Positions 37,907 through 47,071 are shown, counted from the first letter of the stretch. The stretch is 64,000 nt of DNA from PFL35 sp041550515 (GCA_041550515.1 JBFEOQ010000001.1:1-64000); one strand, 5' to 3'. Program-made: numbers and translations. Notes: generated by a model not told the origin, from the letters alone.

Positions 37907-38245
37907 TTACTTAAAAGGAATAAGGCAAGTAAACTTCAATATTTTTTTCCCTGTATTTTTAAACTGATGCCATTCCATGTGTTTGACAAAAAAAACATCG
38001 CCTTCTTTAAAATTTTTTTCATTCTTTTTATTATGAGCAACACTTTCACCCTGGAAAATAAAAACTTCATGTTCCCAATTATGTTGATGTAAAGGACAAT
38101 AACCAACTGGTTTAATTTCAAATAAACTCATAGCAAAATTTTTTGCATCATCTTTTTTTGAAATAAGTCCACGAACCTTTAAATCTTTAATTACTTCTTC
38201 ATTAGTTAATTCTAAATCGACATCAGAATAATTTACATGTTTCAT
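37907..38245 (-). CDS. cupin-domain protein
   Basis: The 112-residue protein has the two cupin motifs: PLHQHNWEHEVFIFQG (metal-binding His and Glu) and FFVKHMEWHQFKNTG. The first 40 residues are a charged helical extension. It is the first gene of the cupin-cysK-racemase-ZIP run. Small cupins of this type can be isomerases, dioxygenases or sensors; no substrate can be read. Confidence 0.78.
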   Translation of the reverse strand: MKHVNYSDVDLELTNEEVIKDLKVRGLISKKDDAKNFAMSLFEIKPVGYCPLHQHNWEHEVFIFQGESVAHNKKNEKNFKEGDVFFVKHMEWHQFKNTGKKILKFTCLIPFK

Positions 38246-38362
38246 TAAAAATCAAATTCCTATTCTTTTAACTTATTTAAAATATATCAAAATAATTAAC
38301 AAATTTTACAATAAAAAAAACAACCAAACTAATCTTAATATACTACAAACCAATAGTCTAAT

Positions 38363-39127
38363 ATGAAATTAATATCTTGGAATGTAAATGGAATACGGGC
38401 AGCAGATAAAAAAGGTCTTTTTACTTTTATTCAAAAGTTAAAACCAGATATTATTTGTTTACAAGAAATCAAAGCAAAATCAGAGCAATTACCACCACAT
38501 CTTAAAAATACTCCAGGATACAGTGTATTTATTAATCCTGCAGAACGAAAAGGCTATAGTGGAGTTGCAACTTACACAAAATACAAACCCAATAATATAA
38601 AGAATGGTTTTGGAATAAAAAAATTTGACAGTGAAGGAAGGATCCTAATTACCGAGTATCAAGACTTTACTCTTTTTAATATATACTTTCCAAATGGCAA
38701 AAAAAATCAGGAGAGGCTAGACTATAAACTTGATTTTTACAATACTTTTTTAGGCTATGCAGATAACTTAAAAGCAGAAGGAAAAAATATCATAGTATGT
38801 GGAGATTTTAATACGGCTCACAAAGAAATAGATTTAGCTAGGCCAAAAGAAAACCAAAAAATATCAGGTTTTTTACCGATAGAACGCGCTTGGATAGATA
38901 CCTTCATCGAGCATGGTTACATAGATACATTTAGATATTTTAATAAAAAATCTGAACAATATAGCTGGTGGGATATGAAGACAAAAGCAAGGGAAAGAAA
39001 CGTTGGTTGGAGGATTGATTATTTTTTTGTTAATCAAGAATTTATAAGTCACATTAAAAAAGCTTTCATCATGAAAGATATACTTGGTTCAGATCACTGT
39101 CCTGTAGGAATAGAAATTGAGGTATGA
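38363..39127 (+). CDS. xth: exodeoxyribonuclease III / AP endonuclease
   Basis: The 254-residue ExoIII-family enzyme cleaves DNA at abasic sites. Motifs: LISWNVNGIRA, CLQEIKAK, FNIYFPNGKKNQERLDYK, VCGDFNTAHKEIDL, WWD, RIDYFFV and the final GSDHCPVGIEI. All catalytic residues appear present. Its 3' end overlaps the region preceding the M32 peptidase start. Confidence 0.95.
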   Translation: MKLISWNVNGIRAADKKGLFTFIQKLKPDIICLQEIKAKSEQLPPHLKNTPGYSVFINPAERKGYSGVATYTKYKPNNIKNGFGIKKFDSEGRILITEYQDFTLFNIYFPNGKKNQERLDYKLDFYNTFLGYADNLKAEGKNIIVCGDFNTAHKEIDLARPKENQKISGFLPIERAWIDTFIEHGYIDTFRYFNKKSEQYSWWDMKTKARERNVGWRIDYFFVNQEFISHIKKAFIMKDILGSDHCPVGIEIEV

Positions 39128-39131
39128 CGAA

Positions 39132-40634
39132 ATGAAAGAATCACTGGATTTTATTTATAAACAACAAAAAGAACTTTCAATTATAAATGGAATTGGTGCA
39201 CTTTTAGGCTGGGATCAAATGACATATATGCCTCTTAAGGGTGCAGACGATCGCTCAAACCAAACTGCATTTATATCAAAAATGTCACATGAAAAAATAA
39301 TATCAGATGAATTTTGGAAACATATTCAAAATTTATCAAGAAACACAGAGAATTTATTAGACAAAGATAAAAATGTTGTAAAACGTTTAAAAAAAGATAT
39401 TGAAAAACAAAGAAAAGTTCCTTCTGAATTTGTTGAACGTTCTGCTAAAACTAAAACACTTGCATATCAGTCATGGGAAAAAGCTAGAATAAAAAATAAT
39501 TTTAAGATTTTTGAAACAGATCTAAAAAAAATCATAGATCTTGAAAAGGAATACTGCGGATATATTAATTTTCCAGGTCCAAGATATGATTGTCTTTTAG
39601 ATGATTATGAAGAAGGTATGAAAGTTGAAAGATTAGAAAAAGAATTTACATATCTAAAAAAAGGGATAGTCAAAATTCTTAATACAATTAAAGATAGTAA
39701 AATCTTTAAAAAACAACAAGAAATAAAATTTAGATTAAATGAGGAAAATCAAAGATTTCTATGTAATTTAGTTATAGAAAAAATGAAACTTCCTAAAGAT
39801 AGATCAAGGCTTGATGTATCAACGCATCCATTTATGACAAGTATCGGATATGATGATGTAAGAATTACAACTAATTACAAAAGATTAAAACCATTATTTT
39901 CTTTTTTTTCAACAATTCATGAAGCAGGGCATGCTTTATATGAAATGGGGATGCCTAAGGATAAATATAAATATACAGTTATTTCAAATTCACCTTCTCT
40001 TGGTTTACATGAATCCCAATCACGGTTCTGGGAAAACATGATTGGGAGAAACAAAGAATTTTGGAAATTTTTTTATCCAGTTTTTAAAAAAACCAATATA
40101 GAAAATTTTAAAAAAATTGATTTTGATAATTGGTATCATATTATAAATCAGGTTCGTCCTTCTCTTATACGTGTGGAAGCAGACGAGTTAACTTATTGTT
40201 TACATGTGATTCTTCGCTTTGAAATAGAGACAAATTTAATTGAAGAAAAAATTAGTATTAATGAGCTAAGGGAAATATGGAATGAAAAGATGGATGAAAT
40301 GCTAGGTGTCGTGCCTAATAATGATGTGGAGGGTTTATTACAAGATATGCATTGGAGTATAGGTAGTATAGGTTATTTTCCAACTTATGCTATTGGATCT
40401 ATATATTCCTCGCAAATTTTTAAAAAAATGTCGCTGGATAACGAAAATATATTTTCTGAAATTAGAAATGTAGATTTTAATAACATAATAGATTGGTTAA
40501 GAAAAAATATACATAAATATGGTTGTTTAATGGATGCAGATGATATAATTAAAAAAGCATGTGGGCAGGGACTTAATTCAAAAATTTTTGTGGATTATTT
40601 AAAAGATAAATATTATAATATTTATCAGATATAA
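39132..40634 (+). CDS. thermostable-type carboxypeptidase (M32)
   Basis: The 500-residue metallocarboxypeptidase has the zinc motif HEAGH in FSTIHEAGHALYEMG, followed by GLHESQSRFWENMIGR holding the third ligand, and the DVSTHPF and RVEADELTYCLHV blocks of family M32. I used ATG 39132, preceded by GAGGT overlapping the xth stop, rather than the TTG at 39117. It releases C-terminal residues from peptides, fitting the peptide transporters of the window. Confidence 0.93.
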   Translation: MKESLDFIYKQQKELSIINGIGALLGWDQMTYMPLKGADDRSNQTAFISKMSHEKIISDEFWKHIQNLSRNTENLLDKDKNVVKRLKKDIEKQRKVPSEFVERSAKTKTLAYQSWEKARIKNNFKIFETDLKKIIDLEKEYCGYINFPGPRYDCLLDDYEEGMKVERLEKEFTYLKKGIVKILNTIKDSKIFKKQQEIKFRLNEENQRFLCNLVIEKMKLPKDRSRLDVSTHPFMTSIGYDDVRITTNYKRLKPLFSFFSTIHEAGHALYEMGMPKDKYKYTVISNSPSLGLHESQSRFWENMIGRNKEFWKFFYPVFKKTNIENFKKIDFDNWYHIINQVRPSLIRVEADELTYCLHVILRFEIETNLIEEKISINELREIWNEKMDEMLGVVPNNDVEGLLQDMHWSIGSIGYFPTYAIGSIYSSQIFKKMSLDNENIFSEIRNVDFNNIIDWLRKNIHKYGCLMDADDIIKKACGQGLNSKIFVDYLKDKYYNIYQI

Positions 40635-40747
40635 TTGTTGAATTTAAAAATAAAATCTTTAATTCAAGATTTATTAGTAATGATCAATAATCATTAAATT
40701 AGAAATATTTATTAAACCTATGAATTTACGGGTTTCGGTTAACTAAA

Positions 40748-41095
40748 ATGAACGATGAATCAATTTTTATTAAAAGTGGAGATCAAAAAAAGGAAATTAC
40801 TAGACTTGGTAGAATTTATAGACTCAAAATTAAATCAGAAAAAATTGAGACTATTGTCGCAGAGCTTGAACCAAAAATAGAATCAAGATGGTATCAGCAT
40901 ACAGGAGAAGAAATTCATCTTGTTCTTGAAGGAAAAATGGAATATACTGTTGGTGAAAAAACATTCAAATTAAAAAAAGGAGATATTCTATGGCACAAAT
41001 CAAACTTAAAACATCGTGCAAGAAACATAGGGAATAACAAAGTAAAATATATCACTATCGGTACACCACCCACTATGACAACAAGCGATCTATAA
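40748..41095 (+). CDS. single-domain cupin protein
   Basis: The 115-residue protein is a cupin: WYQHTGEEIHLVLEGKMEY supplies the His/Glu metal site and WHKSNLKHRARNIG the second motif. Unlike many similar sequences it lacks an N-terminal helix-turn-helix. Function unknown. It is convergent with trxB. Confidence 0.75.
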   Translation: MNDESIFIKSGDQKKEITRLGRIYRLKIKSEKIETIVAELEPKIESRWYQHTGEEIHLVLEGKMEYTVGEKTFKLKKGDILWHKSNLKHRARNIGNNKVKYITIGTPPTMTTSDL

Positions 41096-41126
41096 AAACA
41101 TTAAACTAAGTAATTTAAAAAAAAGG

Positions 41127-42047
41127 TTAATAAGGATATTTTTTACCTATACTCTCAGTAGAAGTTACTGCTGCTGTCGCTCCTTCAGCACAAGCAGTAA
41201 TAACCTGACGAATACCACCAGTAATATCACCAGCTGCATAAACTGCTTTAATATTTGTTCGACCTTCTTTATCAGTTAGAATAAATCCTTTATCATCAAG
41301 TTTAACACCTAGTTTTTTAGCTAGAATATTCTTTGGTTCTTCGCCAATACTAACAAAAACACCATCTATTTGAAGTTCAGAAAGATCATTTGATTTAGTA
41401 TCTTTTAAAGTTAGAGTTTCGACTTTATCTTTTCCATTTATTTTCTCAACTACTTTGTTTAAATGAAAAATAATACCCTTATTTTGTGCTTCATTTTCAT
41501 AGGCTTTCTCTGCACGAAGTTCATTACGACGATGAATAAGATGAACTTGATTACATCCTATCTGTTTCAGATAAATTGCTTCAATAAGAGCAGAGTTCCC
41601 ACCACCTACAACTGCAACATTTTTGTCTTTAAAAAAGAAACCATCACATGTAGCACAATAAGAAACTCCTTTACCAATAAATTTTCTTTCACCAGTAACT
41701 TCTAACTTTTTATAAAAAGTTCCAGTGCAAAGTAAAATCGCAGTAACGTTATATTTATTTTTAATTGTTTTAATCGTAAAAGTATTTTCTTTTTTTATAA
41801 CATCTACTACTTCTTCACCAAATTTAATTTCTGTATATTTACTTGCTTGAGCTTTCATTTTCTCAACGAGATCTAAACCAGAAATAGAATCAAAACCAGG
41901 ATAGTTTTCTATATTTGGAGAAACCGATGCAAGACCCCCACCGAATCCCATATCAAAAACAATTGTTTTAACACCCGCACGCTCTGCATAAATAGCAGCT
42001 GCATAACCTGCCGGACCAGCACCTATTATCCCAAGCTCATATTTCAT
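41127..42047 (-). CDS. trxB: thioredoxin reductase-like flavoprotein
   Basis: The 306-residue FAD enzyme has the N-terminal GAGPAG dinucleotide fold, the redox-active CATC in SYCATCDGFFF, a second GGGNSA fold, and the C-terminal YAAGDITGG flavin motif. ATG 42047 gives the usual MKYELGIIGAG start; a TTG at 42059 is less likely. The second fold lacks the usual HRRxxxRA and reads HRRNELRAE, so NADPH use is plausible. It could serve thioredoxin- or glutaredoxin-fed ribonucleotide reduction nearby. Confidence 0.92.
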   Translation of the reverse strand: MKYELGIIGAGPAGYAAAIYAERAGVKTIVFDMGFGGGLASVSPNIENYPGFDSISGLDLVEKMKAQASKYTEIKFGEEVVDVIKKENTFTIKTIKNKYNVTAILLCTGTFYKKLEVTGERKFIGKGVSYCATCDGFFFKDKNVAVVGGGNSALIEAIYLKQIGCNQVHLIHRRNELRAEKAYENEAQNKGIIFHLNKVVEKINGKDKVETLTLKDTKSNDLSELQIDGVFVSIGEEPKNILAKKLGVKLDDKGFILTDKEGRTNIKAVYAAGDITGGIRQVITACAEGATAAVTSTESIGKKYPY

Positions 42048-42161
42048 AACAAATACCAAAAATACCTAATCTATATTTATTTTTTATTTTTCATACCAAA
42101 TACATAAAACTTATTAGTATCTTTATAAAATTTAAATATTCTACAGGTTCTATTAAAATAA

Positions 42162-42854
42162 TTATACACCTCTAGCATTACAATATTCAAATAGCGGTTT
42201 GATTTCTTCAATTATTTCAAAGATATATTTTTTATCATAAGGTTTAACATAGTTTAACTCTTCTGATAAAACGGGCATTTCGTTTTTAAACTGTTGTAGA
42301 TAATATTTTTTTGAACCTTTTAACCATTTTCCAATTTCTAAAATATCTTTTTTTGTTAAAAATTTTGGAACAATAGTTGTTTTAAACTCATAATCAATCT
42401 GAGATTTTTGTAAAATATCGATTGTTTTTTGAATATCTTTAATGTCTATTTTTCCACCTGTTAATTTTGCATATTTATTCTTTGGTGCTTTTATATCAAC
42501 TGCGATATAATCTACCAATTTATTTTCAATTAGTTCATTTAATTTATCTGGAAAAGTTCCATTAGTATCAACCTTTATTAGAATATTAATTTTTTTTATT
42601 TTTTTACAGAATAGATCTAAATCTTTTTGTAAAAAAGGTTCCCCTCCAGATATTACTAATGCTTCAATTATTCCCTTTCTCTTTTTAAGATGAGTAATTA
42701 TCTGCTTTACATCAATACTTTGAGCAGTTTCATGTACTAGTTCTGTATTATAACAGAAGGGACAATTTAAATTACATCCTATTGTCCAAACAATTGAACT
42801 AATCTTATCTGGATAATCAAGTAGTGAAGTTTTTTGAAAACCACCAATTTTCAT
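42162..42854 (-). CDS. nrdG: anaerobic ribonucleotide reductase activase
   Basis: The 230-residue radical SAM enzyme generates the glycyl radical on NrdD. It has the CxxxCxxC cluster motif (Cys27, Cys31, Cys34 in GCNLNCPFCYN), ALVISGGEPFLQ, and a VDIKAPKNKYAKLTG block typical of NrdG-like activases. It is the last gene of the nrd operon, beginning 10 bp after the separate glycyl-radical gene. Confidence 0.92.
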   Translation of the reverse strand: MKIGGFQKTSLLDYPDKISSIVWTIGCNLNCPFCYNTELVHETAQSIDVKQIITHLKKRKGIIEALVISGGEPFLQKDLDLFCKKIKKINILIKVDTNGTFPDKLNELIENKLVDYIAVDIKAPKNKYAKLTGGKIDIKDIQKTIDILQKSQIDYEFKTTIVPKFLTKKDILEIGKWLKGSKKYYLQQFKNEMPVLSEELNYVKPYDKKYIFEIIEEIKPLFEYCNARGV

Positions 42855-42864
42855 ATTTTAGCCA

Positions 42865-43011
42865 TCATTCGGTTTTTTTAACGCTAAATACTTTACGATC
42901 ACTAAATTCTTGTCGTTTTCCTTGATTCCATTGACTAACAGGGCGAAGATAACCAACAACACGTGAATAAACTTCACATTTAGTCCGTTTATTTTCAATT
43001 TCTTTATCCAT
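42865..43011 (-). CDS. separate glycyl-radical subunit of NrdD
   Basis: This 48-residue ORF encodes what is normally the C-terminal end of NrdD: RTKCEVYSRVVGYLRPVSQWNQGK, with the likely radical Gly20 in RVVGYLRP (described here in pieces: RTKCEVYSRVVGYLRP, then VSQWNQGKRQEF). NrdD itself stops 6 bp upstream after its zinc-binding end (IIARR, TAA), whose last codons AGG AGG T form the ribosome-binding site for this ORF. So the radical would be on a different polypeptide from the active-site Cys. It is too short for most gene finders. Confidence 0.8.
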   Translation of the reverse strand: MDKEIENKRTKCEVYSRVVGYLRPVSQWNQGKRQEFSDRKVFSVKKTE

Positions 43012-43017
43012 TTTTAT

Positions 43018-45054
43018 TTACCTCCTAGCAATTATTTTTTTTTTATAACCTATTTCTTCATCACATTTTGGACAATACTCATGTTCCCCAGCAATATATC
43101 CATGTTTAGGACAAATACTAAAAGTAGGTGTAATAGTATAGTAAGGTAAATGATAATTCTCAGCGACTTTTCGAACTAATTTTTTAACAGATTCTGGAGA
43201 TGGTTCTTCTCCGAGGAACAAATGTAGTACTGTACCTCCTGTATATTTCGATTGCAAAGAATCTTGTAAATCAAGTGCTTCAAAAACATCATCTGTAAAA
43301 CCAACAGGCAATTGTGTTGAGTTTGTATAATATGGTTCTACTTTTCGATTTAATCCACCATTGTATTTATCTTGATTATAAACTCTAATATCAGGATATT
43401 GAGCTTTATCAATTTTTGGTAAACGGTAACTTGTTCCTTCACCAGGTGTTGCTTCGAGGTTAAAAATATTACCTGTTTCCTGCTGATAATCAGCCATTTT
43501 ATCACGCATGTGATTTAAAACTTTCTCTGCAAATGCTTTACCTTCTTGGTCACCGATGCTTTTATTCATAAAATTAAGTAAAGCATCATTCATACCGATT
43601 AAACCAATTGTTGAAAAATGATTTTTCCAATATTCTCCTAAGGTTTTTTTAAGATCAGAGAGATAGAAGCGTGTATATGGATGCAATCCACTAAATGTTA
43701 AATTTTCAATTAGCTCTCTTTTAATCTCAAGACTTTCTTTTGCTAAATCCATCATAGTGTCAAGCTTTTCAAAAAAGTCATTATCATCTTTTGAAAGATA
43801 ACTAATCTGTGGCATGTTGATTGTTACAACACCAATGCTACCAGTTTTTGGGTTTGCACCAAATAAACCCCCGCCTCGTTTTTTTAGTTCTCTATTATCC
43901 AATCTTAATCTACAACACATGCTTCTAGCATCATCCGGTTTCATATCACTATTAATAAAATTTGAAAAATAAGGAACTCCATATTTAGCAGTCATTTCCC
44001 ATATTGGATCCAGCCCTTCATTCCCCCAGTCAAAATCCTTTGTAATGTTATATGTTGGAATTGGAAATGTAAAAGGTCTGCCCTTTGCATCTCCTTCGTT
44101 CATAATTTCTGCAAAGGCATGATTCATCATATTCATTTCATCTGTAAAGTCACTATAATTATCATTTTTTAAATCACCACCAATAATGACTGGTTCATCT
44201 AACATATAACTTGGGATTGAAAGATCCAATGTTATATTAGAAAATGGTGATTGAAAACCTACACGAGTAGGAACGTTCATGTTAAATAGGAATTTCTGCA
44301 TTTCTTGTTTTACGTCTTTGTAGTTTAATCCATCATTTCTTATAAAAGGTGCTAGAAGGCTGTCAAAGTTTGATAGCGCTTGTGCACCAGCTGCTTCACC
44401 TTGCAAAGTATATAAATAGTTAACAATTTGCATAAGTGCTGTACTAAAATGTTTCGCAGGTTTGCTTTCGATTTTTCCTGATACTCCTCTAAATCCTAAA
44501 AGTAGGATATCTTTAAGATCCCATCCTACGCAATAAGCTCCTAGTGTACCAAGATCGTGAAGATGGTATGCTCCTTTTGTGTGAGCTTCCCCAATTTCTG
44601 GAGGATAAATCTTGTTTAGCCAATAATGACTTATGATATTTTCTGTAGCATAAACATTAAGTCCTTGTAAAGAATAAGCCATATTACTGTTTTCTTGAAC
44701 TTTCCAATCCATCATGCTTAAGTAATCATCAACGACATCTATGTCTTTAAGTAAACCTCCAATTTCTCTCATATCTTGATGCTGTTTTCTATATAAGATG
44801 TAAGCTTTTCCTGTTCTTGCATGCCCTTCTTCAATTAGTGTTTTTTCGACAATGTCTTGAACTAGTTCAACTGTTGGTATTTCACCTTTTTTAAGTTCAT
44901 TTTCAATTCTTTTCATTACATTGTCAGTTAGTTCTATTGATTTTTTGTAATCTTTACCGCCAACTGCTTGTGCTGCTTTCCAGATTGCGTTTGTAATTTT
45001 TAAAGGATTAAAATCTACTATTTTTCCGTCTCTTTTCCTTATTTTTCTTATCAT
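43018..45054 (-). CDS. nrdD: anaerobic ribonucleoside-triphosphate reductase, catalytic chain
   Basis: The 678-residue chain reduces ribonucleoside triphosphates. It begins with an ATP-cone (IRKIRKRDGKIVDF, residues 2-90), then the barrel with HDLGTLGAYCVGWDL, NVPTRVGFQSPFSN and CCRLRLDN, and ends in a zinc site CPKHGYIAGEHEYCPKCDEE. The usual C-terminal glycyl-radical segment is missing because it is encoded by the next gene. It lies 18 bp after nrdR and belongs to the same operon. Confidence 0.95.
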   Translation of the reverse strand: MIRKIRKRDGKIVDFNPLKITNAIWKAAQAVGGKDYKKSIELTDNVMKRIENELKKGEIPTVELVQDIVEKTLIEEGHARTGKAYILYRKQHQDMREIGGLLKDIDVVDDYLSMMDWKVQENSNMAYSLQGLNVYATENIISHYWLNKIYPPEIGEAHTKGAYHLHDLGTLGAYCVGWDLKDILLLGFRGVSGKIESKPAKHFSTALMQIVNYLYTLQGEAAGAQALSNFDSLLAPFIRNDGLNYKDVKQEMQKFLFNMNVPTRVGFQSPFSNITLDLSIPSYMLDEPVIIGGDLKNDNYSDFTDEMNMMNHAFAEIMNEGDAKGRPFTFPIPTYNITKDFDWGNEGLDPIWEMTAKYGVPYFSNFINSDMKPDDARSMCCRLRLDNRELKKRGGGLFGANPKTGSIGVVTINMPQISYLSKDDNDFFEKLDTMMDLAKESLEIKRELIENLTFSGLHPYTRFYLSDLKKTLGEYWKNHFSTIGLIGMNDALLNFMNKSIGDQEGKAFAEKVLNHMRDKMADYQQETGNIFNLEATPGEGTSYRLPKIDKAQYPDIRVYNQDKYNGGLNRKVEPYYTNSTQLPVGFTDDVFEALDLQDSLQSKYTGGTVLHLFLGEEPSPESVKKLVRKVAENYHLPYYTITPTFSICPKHGYIAGEHEYCPKCDEEIGYKKKIIARR

Positions 45055-45072
45055 ATTTTTCTCTCCTCAATT

Positions 45073-45519
45073 TTATTTTGTTAAATTTTTAATCTCTTTT
45101 TCAAAGGAGGAAACATCAGTAAATCTTCGGTAGACTGATGCAAATCTTATATATGCAACATGGTCAAGTTTTTTTAGATTATCCATTACATACTCTCCTA
45201 TATCTTTACTACTAATTTCTTCTGATGCATTTCTCCTGATTTTTTCTTCTATTTTATCAACTATCTCTTCTACTTTTTCGTAATTAACTGGTCTTTTTTC
45301 AATGGCTTTTTGTATACCATTTTTAATTTTATTTTTATCAAATTTTTCTCTACGTCCATCTTTTTTAATAACATATAAAGGATGCATTTCAATATACTCG
45401 TAGGTTGTGAATCTTTTACCACAATCTAGACATTCACGACGACGTCTGATTGTAAATACTCCTGTATCTCGAGAATCAGTAACTTTAGTCTCAATATGGC
45501 TACAATAGGGACACTTCAT
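45073..45519 (-). CDS. nrdR: transcriptional repressor NrdR
   Basis: NrdR represses ribonucleotide reductase genes when (d)ATP is high. The 148-residue protein has the zinc ribbon MKCPYCSHIETKVTDSR...RRRECLDCGKRFTTYEYIE and an ATP-cone (YVIKKDGRREKFDKNKI). ATG 45519 was chosen over an earlier TTG because it gives the canonical MKCPYC start, preceded by GGGAGAG. Unlike in most bacteria, it is the first gene of the nrdD operon, so it would control itself through the palindromes upstream. It is uncommon in archaea. Confidence 0.95.
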   Translation of the reverse strand: MKCPYCSHIETKVTDSRDTGVFTIRRRRECLDCGKRFTTYEYIEMHPLYVIKKDGRREKFDKNKIKNGIQKAIEKRPVNYEKVEEIVDKIEEKIRRNASEEISSKDIGEYVMDNLKKLDHVAYIRFASVYRRFTDVSSFEKEIKNLTK

Positions 45520-45545
45520 TTTATACTCTCCCAACAATAATCATA

Positions 45546-45589
45546 TACAATATATTGTAGTTTTTCAATCCCAACCTACACTATATAGT
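45546..45589 (-). promoter_or_regulatory. two NrdR-box-like palindromes upstream of nrdR
   Basis: TACAATATATTGTA (45546-45559, a perfect 14-bp dyad) and ACTATATAGT (45580-45589, a perfect 10-bp dyad within ACACTATATAGTATG) resemble the NrdR-box consensus (acaCTATATaTTGt-like). Their centres are 32 bp apart, three helical turns, as described for bacterial NrdR box pairs. A TATA-like TTTTAAATAC lies just upstream on the minus strand at 45601-45610, so bound NrdR would cover the transcription start. This implies autorepression of nrdR-nrdD-nrdG. Confidence 0.65.
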
Positions 45590-45640
45590 ATGATTTAAAG
45601 GTATTTAAAAGTTTGCATTTTACAAAAAATACAAATAAAA

Positions 45641-46270
45641 TTATAATGAAACAACTTTTAAATTTTTAACTGAAATAGAGACTAATTTTTTAATATTTAT
45701 CTTAGTTTCTTCCTTCAATATTTTATCAATTTTAGCCATAGTGGAAGGTTTATTTGGAACAGCATTACATCCACTAGATGGTTTAATAGAAAGTTCATAA
45801 GTCCCAATTTCTTTAGCAATTTTTATAATCTCTTCCTTATCAAAACCAATCAAGGGGCGAAAAATAGGCATATTTACTGCATTTTCAATTGTTCTAATAT
45901 TCTTAAGAGTTTGTGATGCAACCTGACCCAGATTGTCTCCAGTTACTATTGCATTTGCATTATATTTTTCTGCTATTTTTTCTGCATACCTTAAAAGCAT
46001 ACGTTTACAAAAAATGCAAGTAAATTTATCATTACAGTTTTTTTTGTATTCGAAAAGATTGTTTCCATGATCCAAAATAAGTAATCTTACAGAGCAACTT
46101 ATTTTTTTAGATAGATATTTTGCCAAATCTAAAAAATTACTTCTTTCGTTGGAGCCAGAAAAAGGCATTATATCTCCATGAACAAATATTAATTCATCTA
46201 CCTTTTTTGAAATTAAAAAAGTAGCAACTGGTGAATCGATACCGCTTGACAAAAGACTAACCATTTTCAT
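45641..46270 (-). CDS. ThiI-like PP-loop sulfurtransferase without THUMP domain
   Basis: The 209-residue protein carries the ATP pyrophosphatase PP-loop LLSSGIDSPV at its N-terminus, a CIFCKRMLLR motif with two Cys, TGDNLGQVASQTLKN, RPLIGFDKEEII and a late Cys in SSGCNAVP, all of the ThiI catalytic domain. The ferredoxin-like and THUMP domains that normally precede it are absent, so tRNA binding would need a partner. It may make 4-thiouridine or act in thiazole sulfur transfer. It overlaps cutA by 4 bp. Confidence 0.8.
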   Translation of the reverse strand: MKMVSLLSSGIDSPVATFLISKKVDELIFVHGDIMPFSGSNERSNFLDLAKYLSKKISCSVRLLILDHGNNLFEYKKNCNDKFTCIFCKRMLLRYAEKIAEKYNANAIVTGDNLGQVASQTLKNIRTIENAVNMPIFRPLIGFDKEEIIKIAKEIGTYELSIKPSSGCNAVPNKPSTMAKIDKILKEETKINIKKLVSISVKNLKVVSL

Positions 46271-46578
46271 GATGTTTCCATACTAATAAAATCTAAATAG
46301 TCTTTAAGTCCACCAATTATTGGTAAAACAATGATATCTGGTATTTCATAATTATGAAGTTGTTTAATACGTTGTATTGTTTTTTTAACATTTTGATCAA
46401 CTGTTTTTGCAATTATGATTACTTCATTTGAATTTTCGATTTTACCTTTCCAACGATAAAAAGATTCAATATTTGGTATAATATTCACACATGCTACTAG
46501 TTGTTCTTGAGTAAGAGTTTGCGCTATTCTTCTTGCAGCTTTTAAGTCAGCAATTGTTGAATATATTACAGCTACCAT
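46267..46578 (-). CDS. cutA: CutA1-like divalent-cation tolerance protein
   Basis: The 103-residue protein matches CutA1, a trimeric ferredoxin-like fold: TLTQEQLVACVNIIPNIES and FYRWKGKIENSNEVIII, with a C-terminal YEIPDIIVLPI. Its cellular role is uncertain despite the name (linked to copper tolerance in E. coli). It overlaps the ThiI-like gene by 4 bp, so the two are coupled. Confidence 0.92.
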   Translation of the reverse strand: MVAVIYSTIADLKAARRIAQTLTQEQLVACVNIIPNIESFYRWKGKIENSNEVIIIAKTVDQNVKKTIQRIKQLHNYEIPDIIVLPIIGGLKDYLDFISMETS

Positions 46579-46672
46579 ACCTCTAACCTTTTTATTTTAA
46601 GGATAACATAAAATGTTTTTATTCATCTTATACTTGCCCTAATTTAAAAATTTTTAAATTAAAAAATAATTT

Positions 46673-47071
46673 CTACTTTTTATATTTTATCATATCATTT
46701 TTTGAAATTAAATTTAAAATATCCTGTTTTTTACCATAGAATAAATGACTCTTACATTTGCAATCACTACATCCGAAACCAGAAATTTTTTTTAGTTCTT
46801 GGTTAAACATATTTGCTAATATACATTCTTCTTTAAGAGTATTTTCTTTAAAATAAGCTTCTAAAAACTCAGCTTTATCTAAAAAATAATCAATATGCCA
46901 ATGAAATTTTTTATCTTTGCATAGATGACGATTAATACGTTTTTCTAAATTATTGAACGCACTACCGATATAAATATAAAAGCCTTTTTTAAATAATAAA
47001 TTCCCAATTTTCCCAATCTGTATTTTTTGATTGTTTTTAGTATTTATTAGTAAAATATAAGCTCCTTTCAT
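46673..47071 (-). CDS. GIY-YIG nuclease-like protein (DUF123)
   Basis: The 132-residue protein has a GIY-YIG core in altered form: GAYILLI at the N-terminus and FYIYIGSAFNNLEKRINRHL at about residue 32, followed by HWHIDYFL and a Cys-rich GFGCSDCKCKSHLFYG near the end. This is the DUF123/Uri pattern, of which the function is unclear. It overlaps hypB by 4 bp. Confidence 0.8.
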   Translation of the reverse strand: MKGAYILLINTKNNQKIQIGKIGNLLFKKGFYIYIGSAFNNLEKRINRHLCKDKKFHWHIDYFLDKAEFLEAYFKENTLKEECILANMFNQELKKISGFGCSDCKCKSHLFYGKKQDILNLISKNDMIKYKK

